Assembly (NCBI RefSeq): GCF_005116505.1
Contig: NZ_SWBR01000002.1
Span: forward strand, 1,334,488-1,398,487
DNA length: 64,000 nucleotides
Reading direction: 5' to 3'
Source: Pedobacter polaris
Lineage (GTDB): Bacteria > Bacteroidota > Bacteroidia > Sphingobacteriales > Sphingobacteriaceae
Position 1 is the stretch's first letter. The number at the start of each line of letters is the position of its first letter. The notes beneath the pieces were generated by a model. The model saw only the letters and a program-made list of their open reading frames with translations, made no database searches and was not told where the DNA came from. Of this stretch, positions 9,952 to 17,905 are shown in pieces. The translations under genes and the position numbers were made by a program.

Positions 9952-10788
9952 ATGTTTAAGCAATTACGAAACATTACCACACTCTTATTACTTTTAATAA
10001 ATTCAATTTTTACTAGTGCACAAACTCAAAGTTTTGATCATACTAATGTTGATAGCTTAACATTTATTGAAACAAGAGCTGTGATAAATAAACTATCAAC
10101 AGCAAAATTTCAAAAGGGCTCTTATAATCATGGCGATAAAAAACTACTATATAGGCTTTTATTACCAAAAAACTATGACAAAACAAAAAAATATCCTTTA
10201 GTCATAACCTTTCACAATTCAACAAGAATTGGAACTGATAACGAAAAACAATTAGAACCTTTATCGAAAATTTGGATTAGAGAGGAGATTTACACTAAAT
10301 ACAATTGTTTTGTAATCGCACCTCAATTTGCTGAACGTTCTTCAAACTATACTGAAAATGAAGATGGAATTTTAGTTTCAAAACCCAGTGATGATGTTCA
10401 ATTAGTTTTAGAATTATTAAAAACCATAGAGAATGAATATCGTAGTATAGACAAATCAAGAATTTATTTGGTAGGTTATTCGATGGGAGCGTCTACAGCA
10501 CAAAATCTAATGAGTATAGCACCTAAAAAGTTTGCTGCTATTGTTTCTGTTGCTGCAGTTCCTGATTTTTCTAATTTAAAAGTATTAAAGGAGAAAAACA
10601 TCTTTTTAATTCATGGTCAAAAAGATACTGAAAATCCTTACAATGGGAGTGTAAATTTATACGCCAAACTTAGTAGAAGCAAAAACTTAACTTTTAAAAC
10701 TTATACAGAACTTGATCATGACTACATCAACATTCCGTTGCTTTTGAGTGATGAAATTCCAAAGTGGCTTTTTAAATTGAATAAATAG
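9952..10788 (+). CDS. Exported alpha/beta hydrolase (esterase-like)
   Basis: This 278-residue protein has a signal peptide ending near TSAQ. The alpha/beta-hydrolase fold is shown by YPLVITFHNS (oxyanion strand), the nucleophile elbow GYSMGAS (Ser at about 177), FLIHGQKDTENP with the acid, and ELDHDY with the likely catalytic His. It resembles the prolyl-oligopeptidase-like or PHB-depolymerase-like small esterases. The substrate cannot be read from the sequence. It ends 11 bases from the convergent tamL gene with no obvious terminator between them. Confidence 0.78.
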   Translation: MFKQLRNITTLLLLLINSIFTSAQTQSFDHTNVDSLTFIETRAVINKLSTAKFQKGSYNHGDKKLLYRLLLPKNYDKTKKYPLVITFHNSTRIGTDNEKQLEPLSKIWIREEIYTKYNCFVIAPQFAERSSNYTENEDGILVSKPSDDVQLVLELLKTIENEYRSIDKSRIYLVGYSMGASTAQNLMSIAPKKFAAIVSVAAVPDFSNLKVLKEKNIFLIHGQKDTENPYNGSVNLYAKLSRSKNLTFKTYTELDHDYINIPLLLSDEIPKWLFKLNK

Positions 10789-10799
10789 GCCATCGTAAA

Positions 10800-13214
10800 T
10801 TAAAAAGGCATTCCTATACCAAAGTTATATTGCATAAAGCGATAGCTTTCAGGATCATGAGCTGCAAAGTAACGTGCTTTAAAATCTTTTGCACCTTTAA
10901 CAAACTTGCTAATAACCCATTGTTCAGAGGCTTCAAACTGAGGATCTTTAACTTTAAGTCCTAAATCAAATCTGAAAACAAAAAATTGCACATCAAACCT
11001 AAACCCTATACCAGTACCAATAGCAATTTGTTGACCTATTTTTTTAAAATCAAAATAAGTTTCTGGCTGAGGATTATTTGGTGAAATATTCCATACGTTA
11101 CCCATATCTACAAATGTTGCCGCTTTTAACTTACCGCCAAAAAGCTTGTTAACCAACAGAAAACGATATTCGAAATTAGCTTCAATACGCATTTGACCCA
11201 ACTGATCAAGACCATAAGAGGCATTTCTTTCTACACTAGTTAATACTGCTCTATTGTAATTACCTGGCCCTAATGTTCTTGCTTGCCATGCTCTAACCCC
11301 GCTCGAGCCTCCAGCATAGAATAATTTTTCGAATGGTACAGAGATTGAGTTACCATAGGCATAACCTATGCCTGTGTTTAACCTTGCTATAAACTGTTTT
11401 TCGCTTCCTAAACTTTTGTACCAACGCACATCAATCTCTGGACGAACATATTGATTAAATGGAAGTCCTAAAATTGTACCAAAATCGCCATTCTGAGGGT
11501 CATGTTTATTTCCTAAAGTAGTTGAGGCCAATTGCAATAAGTTACCTGCCAAATCAATGTTTCCCCTAAAATAAACGAAGGTTCTATTCTGATTAAGTTT
11601 ATCTGCATTTAATGAATAGGCATATTTCATACCTAGCGTAAAATCTTTACGTCCTAGTAATTTGATATTGTAAGAGTTGTTTTTATAAATAGAATAATTG
11701 GGATCTGAAGTATTATTTGTATCAATTAATACGCTACCGAAACGGTACTCTACATTTAAAGGTGTAAATGAATGTAATTTTGATTTTGTTTCTACCCAAT
11801 CGTAGCTAATGTAATTAATGAATATTCTACGAACTGTGATGTTCTTTTGTAAAGCGTACAAATAACTAGAAGAAAAGGTTGTAGTTGGCATTCCATTTTT
11901 CCCCATCATGGGGATAGCAAATGGAACCATTAACCTTGGGATGGTTAAACTTGCACTAACCGAAAAATCTCTTTGGTAAATATCTGCAAATATTGATTTT
12001 CCACCCTGTAGTCTCGATTGTAAACCTCCTTTAACCTGAAATTGAAATTTCTCTGCCCCTCTTAAAAAATTATTATCAGTATAAGTGTTACTTAGGTTAA
12101 AACCTATAGTACCATCATTAAAAGGTATCTCTCCTTCAATTCTATTGCTTCTTCTTTTTTGGGGAATTAAAGTAATTATTGGCAAAACTTTCTGACTACT
12201 ATCACTTGCCTTTACATAATCTATTTTAACGTTCTTGAACACATTAAGTTCATATAACCTATCATAAGTAAGTTTTTCTTTTCTGATATCGTAAATCTCA
12301 CCTTCTCTAATAAAATCATAACGCACAATTGGGTTTCTTCTAAAACGGGTAGACATATCCATAAAGGTAATTCCCCTAAAATTTCTATATCCCGTTTTCA
12401 AACTGTCTAAATTCAAATTTTCTGGAAACCCTTCCGAATTAGGTGCAATTACAATATTAGATTGTCCGATAGTATAAATTTTATGTTTTAAGCTACTATC
12501 TAATGGATTATCAATGATTAAATTAACGCTAACTCTACTGTTATTCTGATTTGAATCTGGCGAATACCTAACATACGGACGTTCAAAATCTCGGTAACCG
12601 TTCTGGCGCATGAGTTGATAAATTTGCTCCCGCTCATAAACCAAAGAATCTTCATCATACTGCATGCCTGTACGTAAATGTGTAAACAAATCTTTGTTAG
12701 CTACATAGAGCGTTTTAACAGTAGTATCAGGAATTTCATACGTAATTTTATTTACAAAAAAGGCAGGTCCAGGGTCAGCAACAAACTTTAGCTGAGCCTT
12801 TTTATCTTTTACACTAATTTCTGACTTAACTTTGGCTTTAAAAAAGCCTTTGCTTTTTAAGTATTTTTCTATCTGGTTTCTAGAAATCTCTACCAATGTG
12901 CTATCTAAAATTGGTGGTGGAGAGCCCAGGGGTTTAATATTACTGGTTTTATACTTACCATTTTTGGTATTGAAAATATTATAAATTGCAACATTAAGTC
13001 CCAAACCCTCAGATGGTCTAATGTCTTTCTGAACATAATTGTAAGCTTGTTCTTCAAAGGCTTTATCAATACTATCTATTCTAACCTTTTTTACAATAGA
13101 TTGGTAATCTTCAATATATTTTGTTGAAGAGCATCCTGCGAAGAAAACAAGAATTAATAGTAATATTGTAAGAAATTGTACCTGCTGTTTATAGTTATAC
13201 TTGTATGCTTTCAA
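10800..13214 (-). CDS. tamL: TamL-type outer-membrane assembly lipoprotein (BamA/TamA family)
   Basis: The 804-residue protein has a signal sequence with the lipobox VFFAGC, then POTRA-like repeats (for example VRIDSIDKAFEEQAYNYV and FFVNKITYEIPDT) and a C-terminal barrel with FYAGGSSGVRAWQARTLGPG and DMGNVWN, typical of the Omp85 superfamily. A lipidated TamA-like Omp85 protein is the TamL form found in Bacteroidota, acting in outer-membrane protein assembly. No ATG exists before the lipobox and an in-frame TGA lies four codons upstream, so translation must begin at TTG 13214 or a neighbouring non-ATG codon. The 5' end overlaps the divergent methyltransferase gene by 10 bases. Confidence 0.82.
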   Translation of the reverse strand: MKAYKYNYKQQVQFLTILLLILVFFAGCSSTKYIEDYQSIVKKVRIDSIDKAFEEQAYNYVQKDIRPSEGLGLNVAIYNIFNTKNGKYKTSNIKPLGSPPPILDSTLVEISRNQIEKYLKSKGFFKAKVKSEISVKDKKAQLKFVADPGPAFFVNKITYEIPDTTVKTLYVANKDLFTHLRTGMQYDEDSLVYEREQIYQLMRQNGYRDFERPYVRYSPDSNQNNSRVSVNLIIDNPLDSSLKHKIYTIGQSNIVIAPNSEGFPENLNLDSLKTGYRNFRGITFMDMSTRFRRNPIVRYDFIREGEIYDIRKEKLTYDRLYELNVFKNVKIDYVKASDSSQKVLPIITLIPQKRRSNRIEGEIPFNDGTIGFNLSNTYTDNNFLRGAEKFQFQVKGGLQSRLQGGKSIFADIYQRDFSVSASLTIPRLMVPFAIPMMGKNGMPTTTFSSSYLYALQKNITVRRIFINYISYDWVETKSKLHSFTPLNVEYRFGSVLIDTNNTSDPNYSIYKNNSYNIKLLGRKDFTLGMKYAYSLNADKLNQNRTFVYFRGNIDLAGNLLQLASTTLGNKHDPQNGDFGTILGLPFNQYVRPEIDVRWYKSLGSEKQFIARLNTGIGYAYGNSISVPFEKLFYAGGSSGVRAWQARTLGPGNYNRAVLTSVERNASYGLDQLGQMRIEANFEYRFLLVNKLFGGKLKAATFVDMGNVWNISPNNPQPETYFDFKKIGQQIAIGTGIGFRFDVQFFVFRFDLGLKVKDPQFEASEQWVISKFVKGAKDFKARYFAAHDPESYRFMQYNFGIGMPF

Positions 13215-13957
13215 AATCTCAAATCAGTTTTATAAAATCTTTACATCAAAAGAAGTACCGCAAGGAAAATGGAATATTTATTATTGAAGGTATAAAATCT
13301 ATTACAGAATTCATAAATTCAAGCTACCAAATACATAGCATTTATTACACCTCACAATACTTACCCCTATTGCCCCAAAACACCGCAAATATAAAGTTAT
13401 TTGAGGTAAACAACGCCGAATTGGAGAAGATTAGTACATTACAAACTCCACAAGGAATTTTAGCGCTAATTCATACCCCTCTTCAACAAAAACTATACCC
13501 AAAAAATTTACAGAACTCTTTTTCGCTAGTATTGGATAATGTACAGGATCCCGGCAATTTTGGAACAATTATTCGCACAGCTGATTGGTTTGGAATTAGG
13601 TATATTATCTGCTCAGAAAATACAGTAGAAGCATATAATCCTAAAACAGTACAATCCACAATGGGCTCTTTATGTAGAGTAAATATAGTTTACACAAATT
13701 TGGCTAGTTTTTTAAGTGAAACAACATTGCCGGTTTTTGGTGCATTGTTAAATGGTAACGATATTTATAAAACAGATTGGGGCAAAGAAGGATTAATTTT
13801 ACTTGGAAATGAAGGGCATGGAATTGGTGAAGAATTAATAGAAAAAATAACTGAACCAGTAACAATTCCGAATTTTGGAAAAGCAGAATCTCTTAATGTT
13901 GCTGTTTCTGCTGCCATATTTTGTAGTGAGTTAAGGAGAAATGTTAAATTAAATTGA
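13205..13957 (+). CDS. SpoU/TrmH-family RNA 2'-O-methyltransferase
   Basis: The 250-residue protein methylates a ribose in rRNA or tRNA using S-adenosylmethionine. The three SPOUT motifs are present: VLDNVQDPGNFGTIIRTADW (about 110-129), ILLGNEGHGIGEEL (about 198-211) and SLNVAVSAAIFCSEL near the C-terminus, which form the knotted cofactor site. An N-terminal substrate-binding segment (residues 1-95) is present, as in RlmB/TsnR relatives. The target nucleotide cannot be assigned. Its ATG lies inside the 5' end of the divergent tamL gene, so its promoter must overlap tamL coding sequence. Confidence 0.88.
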   Translation: MLSKSQISFIKSLHQKKYRKENGIFIIEGIKSITEFINSSYQIHSIYYTSQYLPLLPQNTANIKLFEVNNAELEKISTLQTPQGILALIHTPLQQKLYPKNLQNSFSLVLDNVQDPGNFGTIIRTADWFGIRYIICSENTVEAYNPKTVQSTMGSLCRVNIVYTNLASFLSETTLPVFGALLNGNDIYKTDWGKEGLILLGNEGHGIGEELIEKITEPVTIPNFGKAESLNVAVSAAIFCSELRRNVKLN

Positions 13958-13975
13958 AATAATAGCCAATCTACT

Positions 13976-14005
13976 TTGCATACTAACTTATAATTACTAT
14001 TTTTG
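13976..14005 (+). promoter_or_regulatory. Bacteroidota-type promoter for tRNA-Cys
   Basis: A TTG at 13976-13978 is followed by a 19-base spacer and TATTTTTG at 13998-14005, matching the Bacteroidota primary sigma consensus TTG-N19-TAnnTTTG. Transcription should begin near 14011, shortly before the tRNA at 14023. Confidence 0.75.
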
Positions 14006-14022
14006 CAACCTTGAATTTAAAA

Positions 14023-14094
14023 GGTCGAGTGGCCGAGAGGCTTAGGCTCAGCTCTGCAAAAGCTGCTACAGCGGTTCGAATCCGCTCTCGACCT
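14023..14094 (+). tRNA. tRNA-Cys (GCA)
   Basis: A full cloverleaf can be folded by hand: acceptor stem 14023-14029 pairs with 14087-14093, the anticodon stem CAGCT/AGCTG encloses the loop CTGCAAA with anticodon GCA, and a five-pair T stem AGCGG/CCGCT encloses TTCGAAT. The discriminator base is T (U73), as expected for cysteine. The CCA end is not encoded. It is followed 38 bases later by a small basic protein gene. Confidence 0.96.
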
Positions 14095-14132
14095 CAGATT
14101 TTATACTAATTAAAGAAATAAAGCTCATTATC

Positions 14133-14309
14133 ATGGCAGTTACAAGATTAAAAAGAAAAGACAGATACAATAAAAACGTTTCTCGTTTAGAAGTTAAAAC
14201 TTTAAAGTTAGCTACTAACCTTGAGTTAGGTAGCCGTTCTAAACAATCTAAAACAGATCAATTGGCTAAAAACAATGCTATTTTAGCTCAATTATCAGCT
14301 AAAGCTTAG
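14133..14309 (+). CDS. Small basic conserved protein, possibly ribosome-associated
   Basis: The 58-residue protein starts MAVTRLKRKDRYNKNVSRLE and continues with LATNLELGSRSKQSKTDQLAKNNAILAQ split across two segments. It is rich in Lys and Arg with a helical second half. It lies between tRNA-Cys and a rho-independent terminator and is probably co-transcribed with the tRNA. The composition and company suggest a small ribosome-associated protein; a Bacteroidota-specific ribosomal protein such as bL38 is one possibility that I cannot confirm. It is not bS20, which is longer. Confidence 0.7.
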   Translation: MAVTRLKRKDRYNKNVSRLEVKTLKLATNLELGSRSKQSKTDQLAKNNAILAQLSAKA

Positions 14310-14333
14310 TTTTAGATTTTCTTAAAAACATTA

Positions 14334-14368
14334 AAAGCATCTCAGATTTATTTTTGGGATGCTTTTTT
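14334..14368 (+). terminator. Rho-independent terminator
   Basis: An AAAGCATC / GATGCTTT stem closes a loop of about 18 bases and is followed by a run of six T. It ends the tRNA-Cys/small-protein transcript. Confidence 0.75.
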
Positions 14369-14437
14369 GTACACTATATTTTCTGCCTAGCTTTAAACAG
14401 CTATATTTACATCGCTATTTTATTTTAGTTAAATACG

Positions 14438-15754
14438 ATGAAAAAATTCTTAACGGTAATCCTTTTTGCCCTTCTCTATACCACAATTTCTGCTCAAAAT
14501 ATCAACGTTACAAAACTTGATAGCTTATTCACTTCTTTAGCAGACAATAATAAATACATGGGAAGCATTTCTGTTTCCCAGAATGGAAAATCTATTTATA
14601 GTAAGGCAATAGGCAAAGCTGACATAGAAACCAATAAAAATGCTACCCCAGAATCTAAATATAGAATTGGCTCTATCTCAAAAACATTTACAGCAACACT
14701 AGTTTTTAAGGCCATTGATGAAAAGAAATTATCGCTTGAACAAACAATAGCACAATACTTTCCAAATGTTAAAAATGCAGATAGAATTACTATTGGAAAC
14801 TTATTAAATCATCGAAGTGGAATATTTAATTTCACCAACAACCCTGATTATTTAAAATGGAATACTGTACAGAAAACTAGAGAAGAGCTAGTTGGTATTA
14901 TAAGCAGCAATCCAAGTAATTTTGAGCCTAATAGCAAAGCTGAATACAGTAATTCTAATTATGTTTTGTTGAGTATAATTTTAGAAAAAATTTACAAGAA
15001 ACCCTATCAGGATATTTTAACTGAGAAAATAATAAAACCGTTAAAACTCAACAATACCTATTACGGAGATAAAATTAAACTAGACAACAACGAGGTTAAT
15101 TCTTACGCATTTACAGGAATTTGGATTAAACAACCAGAAACAGCTATGTCAATCCCGTTAGGAGCTGGCGCTATTGTTTCTAATCCTGCAGACTTAAGCA
15201 TATTTATAGCTGCTTTACTTGAAGGAAAATTGGTATCTGCCGAGAGCTTGACTACGATGAAAACCATAAAGGAAAATTATGGAATGGGTTTAACATCTAT
15301 CCCATTTTATGACAAGGTAGGTTTTGGCCATGGAGGTGCAATAGATGGTTTCACCTCATTATTGTATTATTTCCCTAGTGATAAATTAGCCGTTGCCATC
15401 ACATCTAACGGAAATAATTACGGAAACAATCAGGTATTGATCGCTCTACTTAGCTCTTATTATGGCAAACCATTTGATATTCCGAGCTTTAAGGAATTAA
15501 CACTTAAAAGCGAAGAACTTGACCAATATTTAGGGAATTACGGAGCAGCAAATTTTCCGATGAAAATTACAATTAGCAAAAAAGAAAACGTATTAATTGC
15601 TCAAGCTACCGGCCAAGGACCTTTAGAATTAAAAGCTACTGCTAAAAATATATTTGAATTTCCAGCTGCTGGAATTGTATTAGAATTTAATCCAATAACG
15701 AAACAAATGATTTTAAAACAAGGTGGCGGAAAATATATATTTACAAAAGAGTAA
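14438..15754 (+). CDS. Exported serine hydrolase, class C beta-lactamase/DD-peptidase fold
   Basis: The 438-residue protein has a signal peptide ending near TISAQ. The active-site set of the family is complete: SISK (Ser-x-x-Lys, about residue 80), YSN (about 169) and GHGGAI (the HxG/KTG equivalent, about 297). The C-terminal 100 residues form a small separate beta domain typical of this group. Such proteins act as D-aminopeptidases, carboxypeptidases or esterases in the periplasm; the sequence does not show which. A TATATTTA box at about 14403 may be its promoter. Confidence 0.85.
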   Translation: MKKFLTVILFALLYTTISAQNINVTKLDSLFTSLADNNKYMGSISVSQNGKSIYSKAIGKADIETNKNATPESKYRIGSISKTFTATLVFKAIDEKKLSLEQTIAQYFPNVKNADRITIGNLLNHRSGIFNFTNNPDYLKWNTVQKTREELVGIISSNPSNFEPNSKAEYSNSNYVLLSIILEKIYKKPYQDILTEKIIKPLKLNNTYYGDKIKLDNNEVNSYAFTGIWIKQPETAMSIPLGAGAIVSNPADLSIFIAALLEGKLVSAESLTTMKTIKENYGMGLTSIPFYDKVGFGHGGAIDGFTSLLYYFPSDKLAVAITSNGNNYGNNQVLIALLSSYYGKPFDIPSFKELTLKSEELDQYLGNYGAANFPMKITISKKENVLIAQATGQGPLELKATAKNIFEFPAAGIVLEFNPITKQMILKQGGGKYIFTKE

Positions 15755-15869
15755 AGCATCTATTCATGCACTAATCGATATGCATTTTGCATTTAAATCG
15801 CTTCAGCAGTTACATTAGAAAATTTAAAAATTCTTCCTTATAACATTACGCAGATACATCTTCCAAAAA

Positions 15870-15919
15870 TAGATTTGCGTAAGTGTTTACTTACCTATAT
15901 ATTTATAAGCGAACACTTA
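15870..15919 (+). promoter_or_regulatory. Promoter and operator-like palindrome of the ArsR gene
   Basis: TAGATTTG at 15870-15877 matches the TAnnTTTG box. It is followed directly by an inverted repeat, TAAGTGTT at 15880-15887 and AACACTTA at 15912-15919, each arm being followed by ACTTACCTAT or CTTACCTAT. The palindrome would cover the transcription start, a good place for autorepression by the ArsR-family protein encoded at 15930. Confidence 0.6.
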
Positions 15920-15929
15920 CCTATTTACA

Positions 15930-16259
15930 ATGAGAAGAGATGTCTTTCAGGCTATCGCCGATCCTACCAGAAGAGAAATTATAAACTTATTGGCTGCGAA
16001 ATCGTTAAACTTAAACGCAATAGCAGATAATTTTAAAATGAGTAGGCCTGCTATTTCCCAACATGTTAAAATACTTATAGAATGTGGCCTTATAAAGATT
16101 AAAAAAAATGGCAGAGAAAGATTTTGTGAAGTTAAGTTTCAAAAACTAAAGGAAGTTTCCAAATGGGTAGAACAATACAGTTCCTTCTGGAATAACAAAT
16201 TAGACGCACTCGAAATTTATTTATCAGACATTAAAACTAAAGTAGAACCTAAAAAATAA
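15930..16259 (+). CDS. ArsR/SmtB-family winged-helix regulator
   Basis: This 109-residue protein has the family opening FQAIADPTRREIINLLA and recognition helix MSRPAISQHVKILIECGLI, then a beta wing (KIKKNGRERFCEV). No clear metal-binding cysteine cluster is seen, so it is probably not a classic metal sensor. It is followed after 4 bases by an SRPBCC-domain gene, a pairing that is very common for this regulator subgroup. The palindrome upstream is a likely own operator. Confidence 0.9.
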   Translation: MRRDVFQAIADPTRREIINLLAAKSLNLNAIADNFKMSRPAISQHVKILIECGLIKIKKNGRERFCEVKFQKLKEVSKWVEQYSSFWNNKLDALEIYLSDIKTKVEPKK

Positions 16260-16263
16260 TACT

Positions 16264-16698
16264 ATGAAATCAGAAAATGTTGTTGTAGAAAGAACATACA
16301 ATGCTCCTATTGACAAAGTTTGGAGCGCAATCACTAATGTTGACGAAATGAAAAACTGGTATTTCCAATTAGAAGATTTTAAACCTAAAGTTGGTTTTAA
16401 GTTTGATTTTTTGGGCGGTCCAGAAGATGGTAAGCAATATCTTCATTTATGTGAAGTAACAGAGGTTGAAGAAGGTAAAAAAATAACCTACAGCTGGCGA
16501 TATGATAATTATCCTGGAAATTCATTTGTTACCTGGGAGCTCTTTGATAAGGGAGACCAAACTTTATTAAGACTTACGCACGCAGGATTAGATACACTTG
16601 AAGAAGGTGGCCCAGACTTTGCAAAAGAGAACTTTGTAGAAGGTTGGACATACTTTGTACATACTGCTTTAAAAGGGTATTTAGAATCAGAAGATTAG
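16264..16698 (+). CDS. SRPBCC (AHSA1-like) domain protein
   Basis: The 144-residue protein consists of a single START/Bet v1-like domain. It opens with VVVERTYNAPIDKVWSAIT and contains KNWYFQLEDFKPKVGFKF and ITYSWRYDNYPGNSFVTWEL, all typical of the activator-of-Hsp90 (AHSA1) branch. Such domains bind hydrophobic ligands. It is co-transcribed with the ArsR-family gene, which probably controls it. Ligand and role are unknown. Confidence 0.88.
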   Translation: MKSENVVVERTYNAPIDKVWSAITNVDEMKNWYFQLEDFKPKVGFKFDFLGGPEDGKQYLHLCEVTEVEEGKKITYSWRYDNYPGNSFVTWELFDKGDQTLLRLTHAGLDTLEEGGPDFAKENFVEGWTYFVHTALKGYLESED

Positions 16699-16745
16699 GA
16701 TATAAAAGAGTTTGCATTTTTTGAATTAAAGTTTAATTTTAAAAA

Positions 16746-17294
16746 ATGCAAACTAATGAAAGCGGATTATCATTGCCATTACTAAGTTTTAGACCAGATG
16801 GAGCATTAGACATTAAAGCATCTACAACTTCATCAAAAACTGATTTTGATTTCTTTGAGGGAAAATGGAATCTTCAAAATAAAAAATTAAAAACAAGGTT
16901 TAGCAATTGCAATGAATGGGTTGAGTTTTCCTCAACTCAAGAAATGTATAAAATTCTGAATGGGATTGGCAACATAGACAACTTCTTGGCAGATTTTGAT
17001 GGAGAAAAATTTGAGGGAATGACTGTAAGACTTTTCAATCCAAAGACAAAATTATGGAGTATTTATTGGGCAGATTCTAACAATGGCGTATTAGACCCAC
17101 CAGTTGTTGGCTCATTTGAGAATAACGTTGGTCATTTTTTCACCAAAGATATTTTTGAAGGAAAGGAAATAATCATGGCATTTCGATGGGATGCAAGAGA
17201 CGTTAATAACCCAATTTGGAGCCAGGCTTGTTCACTAGATAAAGGAAATACTTGGGAATGGAACTGGTATATGTTTATGAGTAGAATAAATTGA
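16746..17294 (+). CDS. DUF1579-like lipocalin-fold protein
   Basis: The 182-residue protein has no signal peptide. It contains FDFFEGKWNLQNKKL, a WxxxS/STQEMYKILNGIGNIDNF stretch, MTVRLFNPKTKLWSIYWAD and a final TWEWNWYMFM. This order of aromatic beta strands resembles DUF1579/lipocalin-like proteins. It follows the SRPBCC gene by 47 bases on the same strand, so it may belong to the ArsR-controlled unit. Downstream (17295-17464) I see no gene, only the promoter described at 17455. Confidence 0.6.
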   Translation: MQTNESGLSLPLLSFRPDGALDIKASTTSSKTDFDFFEGKWNLQNKKLKTRFSNCNEWVEFSSTQEMYKILNGIGNIDNFLADFDGEKFEGMTVRLFNPKTKLWSIYWADSNNGVLDPPVVGSFENNVGHFFTKDIFEGKEIIMAFRWDARDVNNPIWSQACSLDKGNTWEWNWYMFMSRIN

Positions 17295-17454
17295 TAGCGC
17301 ATCAATTTATTTTAAGTTTAACTATTTTATAAAAGGGGCTCCACAAATTGTCAGTTTGTAATTTCATATCATATAAAGTACAATGCTTAACAACATTGTC
17401 TTGATTGACCCTAAAAATGTCTCTTATAAGTTCATTAAACTTATTATAACATCA

Positions 17455-17462
17455 TAAATTTG
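17455..17462 (+). promoter_or_regulatory. Promoter box now cut off from the DUF1801 gene
   Basis: TAAATTTG is a perfect TAnnTTTG box. If the transposon and one target copy are removed, the ATG of the DUF1801 gene (21611) lies 18 bases after this box, a normal distance. The -33 element is weak (TTC at 17431, spacer 21), so the call is moderate. Confidence 0.5.
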
Positions 17463-17464
17463 AA

Positions 17465-17472
17465 TAAAATTA
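17465..17472 (+). repeat. Target-site duplication, left copy (TAAAATTA)
   Basis: The octamer TAAAATTA directly precedes the left terminal inverted repeat and is repeated exactly at 21595-21602. Eight bases is the duplication size typical of the IS1595 family. Confidence 0.9.
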
Positions 17473-17496
17473 GGTAAGTATACCAATTTTACACTA
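17473..17496 (+). repeat. Left terminal inverted repeat of the IS1595 element
   Basis: This 24-bp sequence begins GGTAAGTATACC and ends ATTTTACACTA. Its exact reverse complement is at 21571-21594. Three extra outer bases also match because the duplicated target ends and starts in compatible bases (TTA/TAA). Confidence 0.93.
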
Positions 17497-17522
17497 GAAT
17501 AAAAATCAACAATAATTAACGG

Positions 17523-17552
17523 AGCATCTATATAACTTATAGGTGCTTTTTT
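17523..17552 (+). terminator. Terminator-like hairpin just inside the left end
   Basis: AGCATCTATA and TATAGGTGCT form a ten-pair stem with one G-U pair and a short loop, followed by six T. It would stop transcription entering the element from the chromosome. Confidence 0.7.
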
Positions 17553-17576
17553 GTTTTACAACTAATTTTTACAAAT

Positions 17577-17762
17577 ATGGATAATGAGAAAAACCTCCCT
17601 ATTGAGGAGGTTAATAAAAGGATAGGAGATGACATCATAAAATTGTTAACGGGCAAATCTTTTGGAGATGCTATATATTTATTAAATGATGTAAAGAGAA
17701 GATTAGAGACTTCGTCCTTCGTCAGCTTTGGAGATAAGAGTCTCGATACCCTTAGCACTTAG
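17577..17762 (+). CDS. Hypothetical small passenger protein
   Basis: The 61-residue product starts MDNEKNLPIEEVNKRIGDD and has a helical amphipathic first two thirds, ending in a Ser-rich tail. No family is recognised. It begins 25 bases after the terminator-like hairpin. Its last 60 bases overlap, on the opposite strand, the end of the gene at 17703-17900, so its tail may be an accidental read-through of that gene's DNA. It could be a truncated remnant. Confidence 0.45.
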   Translation: MDNEKNLPIEEVNKRIGDDIIKLLTGKSFGDAIYLLNDVKRRLETSSFVSFGDKSLDTLST

Positions 17763-17900
17763 GTTGGTTTTAAAAACCTCTCCATTAGTCAAAACTACAA
17801 AAGTAACACCTTTATCTTCATACATTCGCACGATATGAAAACTATTAATGGCTATATTGTTTGTCTGTAAATCCACGATTGTTATAAAAATTGGCTTCAT
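17703..17900 (-). CDS. Hypothetical small passenger protein (FlbD-like pattern)
   Basis: The 65-residue protein opens MKPIFITIVDLQTNNIAIN and contains FVVLTNGEVFKTNLSAKGIE. The strand-loop-strand pattern with VLTNG resembles short FlbD-like proteins, but similarity is weak. It begins 5 bases after the stop of the 172-residue membrane protein gene, so it is the third gene of the minus-strand passenger operon. No function can be assigned. Confidence 0.6.
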   Translation of the reverse strand: MKPIFITIVDLQTNNIAINSFHIVRMYEDKGVTFVVLTNGEVFKTNLSAKGIETLISKADEGRSL

Positions 17901-17905
17901 AATTA

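Noticed and set aside
14023..14094. tRNA-Cys as an integration site for a genomic island
   Set aside because: No repeat of the tRNA 3' end and no integrase were seen nearby; the downstream small gene belongs to the same transcript.
17334..17353. GGGGCTCCACAAATTGTCAG looked like a possible insertion-sequence end
   Set aside because: No inverted partner was found on the other side of the transposase gene, whereas the GGTAAGTATACC pair with an exact 8-bp duplication defines the element.
17470..17496. The inverted match extends to 27 bases (TTA added on the outside)
   Set aside because: The three outer bases belong to the duplicated target octamer TAAAATTA, which happens to begin TAA and end TTA; the true repeat is 24 bp.
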